Source: Rubrobacter_D sp963840835 (GTDB taxonomy: Bacteria; Actinomycetota; Rubrobacteria; Rubrobacterales; Rubrobacteraceae). From it: 64,000 nt of DNA. The stretch is taken from assembly GCA_963840835.1 (NCBI GenBank), contig CAWJAM010000014.1, positions 310,001 through 374,000 on the forward strand. Direction: 5' to 3'. The notes beneath the pieces were generated by a model. The model made no database searches. It was not told the DNA's origin and was given only the letters and a program-made list of their open reading frames with translations. Shown here in pieces: positions 33,373 to 42,265 of this stretch (within the stretch, counting starts at the first letter, position 1; the number at the start of each line of letters is the position of its first letter). Both the position numbers and the translations under genes were made by a program.

Positions 33373-33712
33373 GGTCCTTGGCGACGACCGCGTGGACCGT
33401 GCCGTCGTGCGCACGACGGAGTTCACCGCGGACTTCCAGGACTTCATCACGCGATACGCGTGGGGTGAGATCTGGTCCCGCCCCGGCCTGGATCGCAGGA
33501 CGAGAAGCTGCATCACCCTCACCGCGCTGGTCGCACTGGGCCGCCTGGACGAGCTGGAGATACATATCAGGGCGGCGCTGCGCAACGGCCTGACGGAAGG
33601 GGAGATAGGAGAAGTGCTGCTCCAGTGCGCTGTCTACTGCGGGGTGCCAGCGGCCAACTCCGCGTTCGCAGTGGCCCAGCGTGTCCTCTCCGAGCGTAGA
33701 GAGGAGGAGTAA
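33323..33712 (+). CDS. pcaC: 4-carboxymuconolactone decarboxylase
   Basis: A 129-aa helical enzyme with the family pattern: YDRGMRVRREVLGDDRVDRA, FQDFITRYAWGEIWSRPGLDRRTRS and the C-terminal LLQCAVYCGVPAANSAFAVA. It makes beta-ketoadipate enol-lactone from the PcaB product. GGGAGGGGAG precedes its ATG. No fusion to PcaD is present; pcaD and pcaHG are not in this window. Confidence 0.93.
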   Translation: MTQEDSTYDRGMRVRREVLGDDRVDRAVVRTTEFTADFQDFITRYAWGEIWSRPGLDRRTRSCITLTALVALGRLDELEIHIRAALRNGLTEGEIGEVLLQCAVYCGVPAANSAFAVAQRVLSERREEE

Positions 33713-33717
33713 GGCTA

Positions 33718-34893
33718 ATGCATACGCAGGTAGGAATCGTCGGGGGCGGGCCTGCGGGGCTCCTGCTCTCGCACCTGTTGCACCTGGAGGGGATCGACTC
33801 CGTCGTGCTCGAGCGTCGCAGCCGCGAAGACCTGGAGGCGACGGTCAGGGCAGGCGTGCTCGAGCACGGCACCGCCGAGTTGCTGAAGAAGGTCGGCGTC
33901 GGGGAGAGGATGGAGCGGGAGGGTTCCGTCCACCACGGGATCGAACTGCGATTCGACGGCCGCGGGCACCGCATCGACTTCGCAGACCTGACCGACGGGC
34001 TCTCCATAACGATCTACGGCCAGCAGGAAGTGGTCAAAGATCTGATCCGGACCAGGCTCGAAGCCGGCGGAAAGGTCCTCTTCGAGGCGAAAGCCGAAAG
34101 CGTCCACGGTCTCGACACCGGCTCGCCCGAAGTCCGCTTTGTCGCTGACGGTGAGGAAGGTGAGCTCTCCTGCGACTACGTCGCCGGTTGCGACGGCTTC
34201 CTCGGGATCTCCCGTACCGCCATCCCCGAGGACGCGCGCACGGAGTACACGAGGACCTACCCCTTCGGGTGGTTCGGCATCCTCGTCGAGGGACCACCGT
34301 CGACGCAGGAGTTGATCTACACCCTCCACGACCGCGGCTTCGCCCTGGTCAGCACCCGCTCCCCCGAGGTCCAGCGCCTCTACTTCCAGTGCGACCCCCA
34401 CGACGACGTGGAAGGGTGGCCAGACGAGAGGATCTGGGACGAGCTCTCGGCCAGGCTCGCCACCAACGACGGCTGGGAGCTGACCGGCGGTAGCATCTTC
34501 CAGAAGGACATCGTGCAGATGCGCTCGTTCGTGTGCGAGCCTATGCAGCACGGCAGGCTCTTCCTGACAGGGGACGCCGCCCACATCGTCCCGCCGACCG
34601 GCGCCAAAGGAATGAACCTCGCCGTCGCCGACGTCCGGGTCCTCGCCCGCGCCCTGACGGAGTTCTACAAGTCTGGAGATACGGAGCCACTCGACGCTTA
34701 CTCGGAGACCTGCCTCAGGCGCGTGTGGAGGGCGCAGCGGTTCTCCTGGTGGATGACGTCCATGCTGCACCGCTTCGATAGGAGCGACCCTTTCCAGCTG
34801 AAGGTGCAGCAGGCCGAGCTTGACTACGTTACGGGCTCACGGGCCGCGGCGACGACCATCGCCGAGAACTACGTCGGAGCGGCCCTGGGCTGA
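33718..34893 (+). CDS. pobA: 4-hydroxybenzoate 3-monooxygenase
   Basis: A 391-aa FAD-dependent aromatic hydroxylase. The Rossmann motif GIVGGGPAGLLLSHLL is at the N-terminus, CDGFLGISR near residue 160 and the FAD-ribityl motif GDAAHIVPPTGAKGMNLAVADV near residue 285. The length equals PobA (about 394). It hydroxylates 4-hydroxybenzoate to protocatechuate with NADPH and oxygen. The gene follows pcaC by 5 bp, so entry and ring-cleavage steps are co-transcribed. Confidence 0.93.
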   Translation: MHTQVGIVGGGPAGLLLSHLLHLEGIDSVVLERRSREDLEATVRAGVLEHGTAELLKKVGVGERMEREGSVHHGIELRFDGRGHRIDFADLTDGLSITIYGQQEVVKDLIRTRLEAGGKVLFEAKAESVHGLDTGSPEVRFVADGEEGELSCDYVAGCDGFLGISRTAIPEDARTEYTRTYPFGWFGILVEGPPSTQELIYTLHDRGFALVSTRSPEVQRLYFQCDPHDDVEGWPDERIWDELSARLATNDGWELTGGSIFQKDIVQMRSFVCEPMQHGRLFLTGDAAHIVPPTGAKGMNLAVADVRVLARALTEFYKSGDTEPLDAYSETCLRRVWRAQRFSWWMTSMLHRFDRSDPFQLKVQQAELDYVTGSRAAATTIAENYVGAALG

Positions 34894-34911
34894 GAGCCTA
34901 TAATAGGCGGC

Positions 34912-35757
34912 GTGTCGAGAGGGAAGATCAGCGGGAAGACGAGGCTTTTGGCCCTGATCGGGCACCCCGTCACCCACAGTCTGAGCCCGGCCATGCACAA
35001 CGCCTCCTTCGCCGAAGAGGGCCTCGACTTCGTCTACGTCTGCCTGGATGTAGCTCCCGACGAACTGCCAGCCGCTGTGCTGGGCCTGGAGGCCCTGAAG
35101 TTCCGGGGCTTCAACGTCACGATGCCGCACAAGCGGGCGATGATCCCACTCGTCGACGAGCTGGACGAGGGCGCCCGCATCTCGGGGGCTGTGAACACCG
35201 TCGTGATCGAAGCCTCCAAAACGCGCGGCTACAACACCGACGGGGGCGGGATGGTCAAGGCCTGCGCCGAAGCTGGCATCGAACTCTCCGGAAGGAACGT
35301 CCTGCTCCTCGGCTCCGGAGGCACGGCAGCAGCCATCGCGGTCGCCTTCTACGAGGCAGGAATCGGCGAACTCCACATCGCCAACAGGAGCATCGAACAC
35401 GCCACGCGCCTGCGGGACAAGCTGTACCGGATCGGCATGAAAAAACTCTCGGTCCATCCCCTCGAAGCGCCGGAACAGAGGCTGCCAGACGCGGACGTGG
35501 TAGTCAATGCTACCCCCCTGGGGATGAAAGTAGACGACCCCATGCCCCTGCCTCCCGAGTACGTGCGAAAGGAGAGGGCACTCTGCGACGTGGTCTACCG
35601 ACCCGGCGAGGAGACCCCTCTCGTCCGGCTGGCGCGCGAGCGAGGCGCCCGCGTCGTCGCAGGCGGCCGGATGCTCCTCTACCAGGGTGTGTTGGCCCAG
35701 AAACTCTGGACGGGCCGCGATCCAAACGTAAGAGCGATGGACCAGGCTATCTCCTGA
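34912..35757 (+). CDS. aroE: Shikimate/quinate dehydrogenase
   Basis: A 281-aa enzyme. The substrate site (HSLSPAMHNASF), catalytic Lys in MPHKRAM, Asp in NTDGGGM and the cofactor loop GSGGTAAAIA are intact; VNATPLGM follows. The basic residue after the cofactor loop (ANRS) favours NADP. Next to pobA and pca genes it may serve quinate/shikimate catabolism into protocatechuate rather than biosynthesis, but the sequence alone does not decide. GTG start 18 bp after pobA. Confidence 0.9.
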   Translation: MSRGKISGKTRLLALIGHPVTHSLSPAMHNASFAEEGLDFVYVCLDVAPDELPAAVLGLEALKFRGFNVTMPHKRAMIPLVDELDEGARISGAVNTVVIEASKTRGYNTDGGGMVKACAEAGIELSGRNVLLLGSGGTAAAIAVAFYEAGIGELHIANRSIEHATRLRDKLYRIGMKKLSVHPLEAPEQRLPDADVVVNATPLGMKVDDPMPLPPEYVRKERALCDVVYRPGEETPLVRLARERGARVVAGGRMLLYQGVLAQKLWTGRDPNVRAMDQAIS

Positions 35758-36467
35758 AAGCAACTGTCCGAGAATGAAAAGGCATCAGGCTTCAGGTTTA
35801 CGCTCTGAGGGCGGCCGGCTGCGGGCAGGGGAAAGAGCGTGAGGAAATGCTTCATAGCTTCTCTGTCGCCTTTCATTTCGAGTTCTCCCGAGATCAGCGC
35901 GTCGTCTAGCTCGAGGTCGTCGTAGACGAGTGCGGCCAGTGTGCCAGCGTCGGTCTCGACGATCGCGTCGGGGGCGTCGGCGAAACCGCGTTCGATCTCC
36001 AACCGCCCCTCCGCGACCTCCGCCCTGAAGCTGTCCTCCCCGAGGCGCAACTCGTAGCTGGCCTCGAGCCCTTCTGCTTCTTGCGCATCGAACATCGTCC
36101 TGAAAGATAGGATAAGCGAGTCGACGCCCAGTTCGGCGTCAGGCGGCTTGGACGGGGAGCGGACGCCCCAGCGCCCGAGCGAGATGATTACCGGCTCGAG
36201 GTCCTTACCCCACTCCGTAAGCTCGTAGATCCTGGACGCCGCAGGCGGGGGGAGCTTCCTGCGCCTCACCACCCCGGCCGCCTCTAAACCCCGCAGACGT
36301 TGGGCTAGGACGTTGGGACTAGCGTTCGGCAAACCCGCCCGTAGATCCGTGAACCGCTTCGGCCCAAGCAATAACTCCCTGACCACAAGGAGCGCCCAAC
36401 GCTCTCCTACAAGATCAAGAGCATGCGCCGCCGCACATCCGTCATCGTATGTGCGTGTCGTTGCCAT
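35679..36467 (-). CDS. HxlR-family transcriptional regulator with SCP2-like C-terminal domain
   Basis: A 262-aa protein. The winged helix (about residues 8-100: CAAAHALDLVGERWALLVVRELLLGPKRFTDL in parts) is followed by an SCP2-like domain (about residues 110-215). The last ~45 codons run through an intergenic repeat word (35780-35805) and 79 bp into the convergent aroE 3' end, so the original stop has probably been lost or moved. Regulators of this layout often sense small hydrophobic ligands. It is divergent from the drug-efflux MFS gene. Confidence 0.85.
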   Translation of the reverse strand: MATTRTYDDGCAAAHALDLVGERWALLVVRELLLGPKRFTDLRAGLPNASPNVLAQRLRGLEAAGVVRRRKLPPPAASRIYELTEWGKDLEPVIISLGRWGVRSPSKPPDAELGVDSLILSFRTMFDAQEAEGLEASYELRLGEDSFRAEVAEGRLEIERGFADAPDAIVETDAGTLAALVYDDLELDDALISGELEMKGDREAMKHFLTLFPLPAAGRPQSVNLKPDAFSFSDSCFQEIAWSIALTFGSRPVQSFWANTPW

Positions 36468-36604
36468 GTATGGGAGTCTATCATCGCAAGTCCTGATGTC
36501 TATGTATTTGGTTACATTTTAGGGGATTGATGGTTGTTTTTTAGGACTATTCTTGTACTCTCGAACTAATGATACTGCAAGCTTCGGAAACGGAGTAGGG
36601 GGAC

Positions 36605-38050
36605 ATGACGGACAAAGAACGTTGGATTTCGCTGTACGTGCTCTGCACGGGGATGCTAATGATCGTGCTCGACGCCACGGTGGTGAACGTGGCGTTACCG
36701 GCTATTCAGGATGACCTCGGTTTCACGCAGTCTGGTCTCGCCTGGGTCGTGAACGCGTACCTGATCTCCTTTGGGGGGTTGCTGCTGCTCGCTGGACGGC
36801 TCGGGGACCTCATCTCCCGCAGGGGGATGTTCCTGGCTGGTCTCGCGGTGTTCACGGCGGCCTCGCTGCTTTGCGGTTTGGCCCAGAGCCAGGTGTTGCT
36901 CGTTGGGGCTCGATTCGTTCAGGGCGCCGGGGGGGCGATGACCTCGGCGGTGATTCTGGGCATGATCGTCACCATGTTCCCCGAGCCCAGGGAGCAGGCA
37001 AAAGCTATCGGTGTTTTTGCGTTCGTCGCCTCTGCTGGTGGGGCTGTGGGACTGCTCGTCGGGGGGGTGTTGACCCAGTCGATCAACTGGCATTGGATCT
37101 TCTTCGTCAACGTACCCGTAGGAATCGCGACGGCGGTACTCGCCTGGCGGCTGATCGAAGCCGACAAAGGCATCGGGTTCGGCGACGGCGCGGACGTGTT
37201 GGGAGCGGGCCTTATAACCGCCTCCCTGATGCTGGGCGTCTACACGATCGTCAATCCGGCCGCCGAGTATGGCTGGGGCGCGGGGCGAACTCTGGCGTTG
37301 GGAGCCCTCTCGCTCGTGCTGCTTGCGGCTTTCGTCGCCCGTGAGGCGACGGCGAAGAGTCCCCTCGTACCCTTGCGGATTTTCCGCTCGCGCAACGTTT
37401 CGGGGTCTAACCTGATCCAGGTCCTCAGCCTCGCCGGGATGTTCGGGATGTTCTTCCTCGGCGCGCTCTACCTGCAGCGCATCCTCGGCTACGACGCCCT
37501 TCAGACCGGCCTCGCGTTCATGCCCGTCACCATCCTGATGGGGACCCTCTCGGTCCGCTACACCGACCGCCTGGTCATGCGCTTCGGGGCGAGGAAGATG
37601 GTGCTCTCCGGGCTCATGCTTTTCATGACGGGACTCGCGCTCTTTACACGGGCGCCGGTCGATGGCGACTACGTGGTCCATATCCTGCCCGTGATGGCCT
37701 TGTTGGGAATCGGCGCGGGGCTCTGCTTCCCGGCGCTCATGACGCTCGCGATGTCGGGCGCGACGCCGGACGACGCGGGGCTGGCCTCTGGTCTTATCAA
37801 CACGACGGCGCAGGTCGGCGGAGCTTTGGGCCTGGCTGTGCTCGCGACCCTTTCGGCGACGCGGAGCAGCGTCCTGATCGGGGCCGGCGAGCCGACCGCG
37901 GCGGCGTTGACGAGCGGCTACCACCTCGCGTTCGGCATCGGGGCCGCCCTCGTCCTGGTTGCGATCATCGTCGCCGTTACCGTGCTGGAGCCAGAGCGTC
38001 AGGTGGAAGAAGAGATCCGGGCCGAGACCGCTGATTGTGAAGCGGCCTGA
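36605..38050 (+). CDS. DHA2-family (EmrB/QacA) multidrug efflux MFS transporter
   Basis: A 481-aa membrane protein with about 14 hydrophobic helices. The N-terminus carries the DHA2 pattern (LDATVVNVALPAIQDDLG) and motif A (GRLGDLISRRGMF). It would export drugs or toxic compounds by proton antiport. The divergent HxlR regulator 137 bp away is a likely controller. An alpha/beta hydrolase gene follows closely. Confidence 0.9.
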   Translation: MTDKERWISLYVLCTGMLMIVLDATVVNVALPAIQDDLGFTQSGLAWVVNAYLISFGGLLLLAGRLGDLISRRGMFLAGLAVFTAASLLCGLAQSQVLLVGARFVQGAGGAMTSAVILGMIVTMFPEPREQAKAIGVFAFVASAGGAVGLLVGGVLTQSINWHWIFFVNVPVGIATAVLAWRLIEADKGIGFGDGADVLGAGLITASLMLGVYTIVNPAAEYGWGAGRTLALGALSLVLLAAFVAREATAKSPLVPLRIFRSRNVSGSNLIQVLSLAGMFGMFFLGALYLQRILGYDALQTGLAFMPVTILMGTLSVRYTDRLVMRFGARKMVLSGLMLFMTGLALFTRAPVDGDYVVHILPVMALLGIGAGLCFPALMTLAMSGATPDDAGLASGLINTTAQVGGALGLAVLATLSATRSSVLIGAGEPTAAALTSGYHLAFGIGAALVLVAIIVAVTVLEPERQVEEEIRAETADCEAA

Positions 38051-38074
38051 GGGCCGGCGAGAGGTAGATTGGTG

Positions 38075-38902
38075 ATGCGGGTGCGAGTCGCGAACGTCAC
38101 TTCGGCGGATGGTACATCGATCGCCTTCGAGCGCTTTGGTGGTGGGCCGGCGGTCATCGTGGTGGGCGGGGCGACCTGCGACAGGGCGATGACCCGTCCG
38201 CTGGCCGAAGAGCTGGGGCGGCACTTTACCGTGATCAACTACGACCGCAGGGGCCGGGGTGACAGCGGCGACACGCAGCCTTATGCGATCGAGCGCGAGG
38301 TTGAAGACCTAGGCGCCCTCATCGCCGAGGCCGGGAGCATGGCGTCGGTGTACGGCCACTCCTCCGGCGCGGGCCTTGCTTTGCACGCGGCGGCACGCGG
38401 TCTGCCGATCGCCAGGCTCGTGTTGCACGAGCCGCCCTACGCGCCCGACACTGAGGAGGAGCGCAGGATCTCGCGCGAGTACGGCGAGAAACTCAGGGCC
38501 ATCCTGGCAGAGGGCCGCCGCGGCGACGCGGTCGCGCTGTTCATGACGACGGTCGGTATGCCGCCTGAGATGGTCGAAGGCGTGCGCAACGAGCCGTGGT
38601 GGGCGAAGATGGAAGAGGTCGCGCCCACCCTCGCCTACGACTCGGAGATCATGGGCGATGTCAGCGGGGGCGGCACGATCCCGGCCGGCCTGATCGGCGC
38701 GGTAACCGTCCCCGCGCTCGTCCTGTGCGGCGGGGCGAGCCCGGAGTGGATGATCGAGGTGGGAAGGCAGATCTCAGACGGTCTGCCGAACGGACGTCTC
38801 CGCGTCCTTGATGGCCAGGAACACGTCGTGCCTCCCGACGTACTCGCGCCGGTGCTGGCGGAGTTCTTGACCGAAGCCAGAATGACAGACAGAGGAGGCT
38901 GA
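38075..38902 (+). CDS. Alpha/beta-fold hydrolase
   Basis: A 275-aa enzyme. The nucleophile elbow is YGHSSGAG (Ser near residue 90), the oxyanion region has VVGGATCDR, and the catalytic His is in GQEHVVPP near the C-terminus. The substrate is unknown. I chose ATG at 38075; TTG and GTG two codons upstream are possible. Nineteen bases after the MFS stop, so probably co-transcribed. Confidence 0.88.
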   Translation: MRVRVANVTSADGTSIAFERFGGGPAVIVVGGATCDRAMTRPLAEELGRHFTVINYDRRGRGDSGDTQPYAIEREVEDLGALIAEAGSMASVYGHSSGAGLALHAAARGLPIARLVLHEPPYAPDTEEERRISREYGEKLRAILAEGRRGDAVALFMTTVGMPPEMVEGVRNEPWWAKMEEVAPTLAYDSEIMGDVSGGGTIPAGLIGAVTVPALVLCGGASPEWMIEVGRQISDGLPNGRLRVLDGQEHVVPPDVLAPVLAEFLTEARMTDRGG

Positions 38903-39035
38903 CGATGCTGCTCGAAGGGGAAGAACGACGTGATCTACGGCGGTGGAAGAAGGGTAGGCGGCGCGGTGGCACGTGCGTCAAACGCACTCCTTTGTTCGAC
39001 CTCCCCACGACCCACCACCAAGAAAGGAAACGACC

Positions 39036-39098
39036 ATTAACGACCTTCAGCAACAAGTCCAGGAAGCCATTGACGAGCTCGTCGAGTCCGGCTCTTGA
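39036..39098 (+). pseudogene. Duplicated N-terminal fragment of the downstream serine hydrolase
   Basis: Twenty codons (starting ATT, ending TGA) encode NDLQQQVQEAIDELVESG, matching residues 2-21 of the hydrolase at 40087 at 15 of 20 positions. The AGAAAGGAA ribosome-site region upstream is also similar. The ATG has become ATT. The SMP-30 gene lies between fragment and full gene, so a partial duplication or insertion happened here. Confidence 0.7.
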
Positions 39099-39118
39099 AT
39101 AGAAGAAAGGAGTCTTCG

Positions 39119-40060
39119 ATGCCCGAACCGCAGATCCTGCTGACTGGTCTTGCGATCGGCGAGTCGCCGCGTTGGCACGAGGAACGTCTCTGGTTCTCCA
39201 ACTGGGGTACGCAAGAGATCGTCGCCGTAGATCTCGAGGGCAACCGCGAGGTGATGGCCCGCGTCCCGACGACCATCCCGTTTTGCATCGACTGGCTGCC
39301 TGATGGGCGCCTGCTTGTCGTGTCAGGACCTGAGGCGCTGCTTCTGCGACAGGAGTCCGACGGGTCTCTGGTGACCCATGCCGACCTGAGCAGCCTCGCC
39401 GAGATCTTCAACGAGATCGTCGTGGACGCTCGCGGCAACGCTTATGTCAACGGCGGCAGCTTCGACTTCGAGACGGGCGCTGGGGTGGAGTCAGGAGTGA
39501 TCGTCCTGGTCACACCGGATGGGACGGTTCGACAGGTGGCCGACAACATCCACTTCGGCAACGGCATGGCCATCACCGAAGACGGCTCGACGCTGATCGT
39601 CGCCGAGTCCTGGGCCAGACGGCTGAGCGCCTTCGACATCGCTGCGGACGGGGGTCTGTCGAATCGTCGGGTCTGGGCCGACACGGGTGATGGCCCTCCC
39701 GACGGGATCTGCATGGACGCTGAGGGGGCGGTCTGGTACGCCGACGTGCCGAACAGGCGTTGCGTGCGCGTCCGCGAGGGCGGCGAGGTGCTGCAGGGGA
39801 TCGAGCTCGACCGCGGTGGCTTCGCCTGCATGCTCGGCGGTCCGGACGGGCGAACGCTGTTCATGCTCGCGGCCGAGTGGGGTGGCATGGAGGACATGGG
39901 CGACACGGCCCGAACCGGCCAGTTGCTCATCGCTGAAGCGCCCGCACCTGGCGCCGGTTGGCCGTCGGGATGCCCCGACTGGTCGTCTGGGGCCGCTGGC
40001 CCCAAACCAGATCCCTGGCCGCCCGCTTCGGGCGCGACCCAGCGCCCGGAGGACGAGTGA
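39119..40060 (+). CDS. SMP-30/gluconolactonase/LRE family protein
   Basis: A 313-aa six-bladed beta-propeller lactonase-type protein. Metal-site residues are seen in GESPRWH (Glu), FNEIVVDARGNAYV (Asn), FGNGMAITEDG (Asn) and PDGICMDAEGAVW (Asp). Family members hydrolyse sugar lactones or other esters with a divalent cation. AGGAG lies 8 nt before the ATG. The last ~30 residues are Pro/Gly-rich and run up to the next gene. Confidence 0.88.
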   Translation: MPEPQILLTGLAIGESPRWHEERLWFSNWGTQEIVAVDLEGNREVMARVPTTIPFCIDWLPDGRLLVVSGPEALLLRQESDGSLVTHADLSSLAEIFNEIVVDARGNAYVNGGSFDFETGAGVESGVIVLVTPDGTVRQVADNIHFGNGMAITEDGSTLIVAESWARRLSAFDIAADGGLSNRRVWADTGDGPPDGICMDAEGAVWYADVPNRRCVRVREGGEVLQGIELDRGGFACMLGGPDGRTLFMLAAEWGGMEDMGDTARTGQLLIAEAPAPGAGWPSGCPDWSSGAAGPKPDPWPPASGATQRPEDE

Positions 40061-40086
40061 CCGACGCCCCGCAGAAAGGAACCTCG

Positions 40087-41203
40087 ATGACAGACGACAT
40101 TCAACAACAGGTCCAGGGGGCCATCGACGAGCTGGTCGAGTCAGGAACTGAACGGGGCCTGCAGGTCGCCGTTTACCGGCGTGGCGAGCAGGTAGTCGAC
40201 GCCGTTGCTGGTATCGCCGATCCGGAGACGGGGCGTCTTGTCGCTTCGGACACTCCTTTCTACGCCTACTCGGTCGGCAAGAGCGCGACAGCAACCGTGG
40301 CGCACGTGCTCGTGGAGCGCGGCCTCTTCGGCTACGACACGCCCGTGGTGGAGTTGTGGCCTGAGTTCGGCGCCCACGGCAAAGAGAGCGCGACCGTGCG
40401 CCACGTCCTTACGCATACGGTCGGCGTGCCCGGAATTCCCGCCAACACGACGCCTGAAGATTTGTGTGACTGGGACAAGATGTGCGCCGCGATCGCCGAT
40501 GCCGAGCCCTGGTGGGAACCGGGAACGAAGACTGCGTATCACGCCTACCCGTTCGGCTACATCGTCGGGGAGATCGTGCGCCGAGCAACGGGCAAGCCCA
40601 TCTCGCAGGTTCTGAAGGAGGACGTGGCAGGGCCGCTCGGGGTCGCTGACGAACTCTACTTCGGTATGCCCGAGTCCGAGCTCTACCGGTTGGCCCGGCT
40701 GGAGGACATGGAAGGCAGCGAGGAGTTCCTCGCCGCGATGCCCGATGACGCGCCCGTTCTTCAAGTTGGGGCCGCGGGCGACGACCCCTACCGCCGAGTT
40801 CGGCAACCGCAAAGACATCCTGATGGCCGACATCCCAGCCGGCGGCAAGACGTCAGCGCGGGCCACGGCCCGCATGTACGCCGCGCTGATGGACGAGGTG
40901 GAAGGCGTCAGGCTCGTCTCTCCGGAGAGGCTGCGCGAGATCTCCGCGCCGGCTTTCAGTGGCGTCGACCAGATCATGGGCAACCCCGCCACCTGGGCGC
41001 TTGGGTACTCTGTCGGCCAGCTTGGGAGCGACGCGCATGAGGCCCAGACCGTGATCGCGATGGGGGGCGTCGGGGGAAGCTACGCGTACGCAGACACCGC
41101 GACTGGCGTCGCGTTCGCCCTGACCAAGAACAGGCTCACCGCCGATTTCTCCGCAGCCGAACGAATCTCCGGTATCGTCACGGAAGCCGTCGCAGAGAGC
41201 TAG
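40087..41203 (+). pseudogene. Beta-lactamase-fold serine hydrolase (class C/EstB-like), frameshifted near 40755
   Basis: Together the two frames give about 370 aa of a penicillin-binding-protein-like esterase. The first frame contains the SxxK motif in SVGKSATA (about residue 60) and the Tyr motif region (YHAYPFGYIVGEI). After AAMPDDAP a one-base shift moves the coding sequence to another frame, which continues FFKLGPRATTPTAEFGN and ends IVTEAVAES. Both halves look functional, so a sequencing error is possible. The true reading determines whether an active enzyme is made. Confidence 0.8.
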
Positions 41204-41238
41204 GCCGCCCGTGAGGAAGTCGGGAAAGGAGGACCGAA

Positions 41239-41799
41239 GTGAGGAAACTCGTCGCGTTCGAACTGGTGTCGGTCGACGGCGTCGTGGAGTCGCCGGGAGG
41301 GTGGGCCTTCTCTTACTCCGACGAGGAGATGGAGAGGGAGAACGCGTCGGGGATGGCCGCGTCAGACGCATTGTTACTTGGGAGAGCGACGTACGAAGAG
41401 TTCGCCTCCTACTGGCCGGAGCAACCGGGCGGTACGCCGATGGTGGACTACATAAACAGCGTGCGGAAGTACGTCGTTTCGACGACGTTGGAGGAGCCCC
41501 TCGCGTGGAATAACTCGGCCCTGATCAAGGGCGACATCGCGCAAGAGATAGGTTCTCTGAAAGAGCAGCCTGGCAATAACATTACGATCACGGGCAGTAT
41601 CACGCTGGTCCGGTCGCTGATACGAGCGGGCCTCCTCGACGAGCTCAGGCTCATGGTACATCCCGTGGTTCTGGGCGGCGGCAAGCGTCTCTTCGAGGAT
41701 GGTGAAGATGAGGTAGTTCTGGAGCTAGTAGACTCGAAGACGTTCGGCACGGGCGTCGTCTCCCTGACCTACCGGCCTTCGGCGGGCCATCATTCTTGA
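41239..41799 (+). CDS. Dihydrofolate reductase-like (RibD C-terminal domain) protein, paralogue 1
   Basis: A 186-aa reductase-fold protein of the YyaP/YwjB kind: MRKLVAFELVSVDGVVESP, LLLGRATYEEFASYWP, ITITGSITLVRSLI and LMVHPVVLGGGKRLF. Family members bind NADPH, but their substrates are mostly unknown. GTG start with AAAGGAGG upstream. It is the first of three such genes within 2.2 kb and is closest to paralogue 3. Confidence 0.87.
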   Translation: MRKLVAFELVSVDGVVESPGGWAFSYSDEEMERENASGMAASDALLLGRATYEEFASYWPEQPGGTPMVDYINSVRKYVVSTTLEEPLAWNNSALIKGDIAQEIGSLKEQPGNNITITGSITLVRSLIRAGLLDELRLMVHPVVLGGGKRLFEDGEDEVVLELVDSKTFGTGVVSLTYRPSAGHHS

Positions 41800-41829
41800 G
41801 GTAGACGACAACAGAAAGGAGCGTGCGTC

Positions 41830-42244
41830 ATGGATTGGAAGATAGAGGTGGTCACGGTCCCGGTTTCGGACCTCGATCGCGCCATAGACTTCTACGCGGG
41901 GAAGGTGGGCTTCGCGGTGGACATAGATTACAGGGTCAGCGACGAGGTCCGCCTCGTCCAGATGACCCCTCCTGGGTCGGCGTGTTCGATCCACCTCGGA
42001 CTCAGGACCATAGATATGGAGCCGGGCGACCTCGACGGCGTGTTCCTGGTCGTCAGCGACGTGCGCGCCGCCCACGCCCATCTGGCCGAGAGTGGGCGTG
42101 GACGCCGGCGAGATACTGGTCTTCGATGACGGTTCCTACCGCCCGGCCCAGGAAGGAGAGAACCTGGACAACGTCGGGTGCGTCTTCTTCAGCGACCCTG
42201 ACGGCAACCGCTGGTGCGTACAGCAGATACCAGCCCGCAGCTAG
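41830..42244 (+). pseudogene. VOC-family protein gene, frameshifted near 42094
   Basis: The first 88 codons encode a glyoxalase-fold module (VVTVPVSDLDRAIDFYAGKVGFAVDIDY). After HLAESG the coding signal moves to another frame, which gives GVDAGEILVFDDG, then CVFFSDPDGNRWCVQQIP and a TAG at 42242. One extra G in AGTGGGCG accounts for it. Both ends match the family, so this is a recent lesion or a homopolymer sequencing error. Confidence 0.8.
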
Positions 42245-42265
42245 GCTACCGAAAGGATAACTAAC

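Noticed and set aside
36695..38224. 509-codon minus-strand frame opposite the DHA2 transporter
   Set aside because: His/Arg/Glu-rich shadow of a membrane protein gene with no domain.
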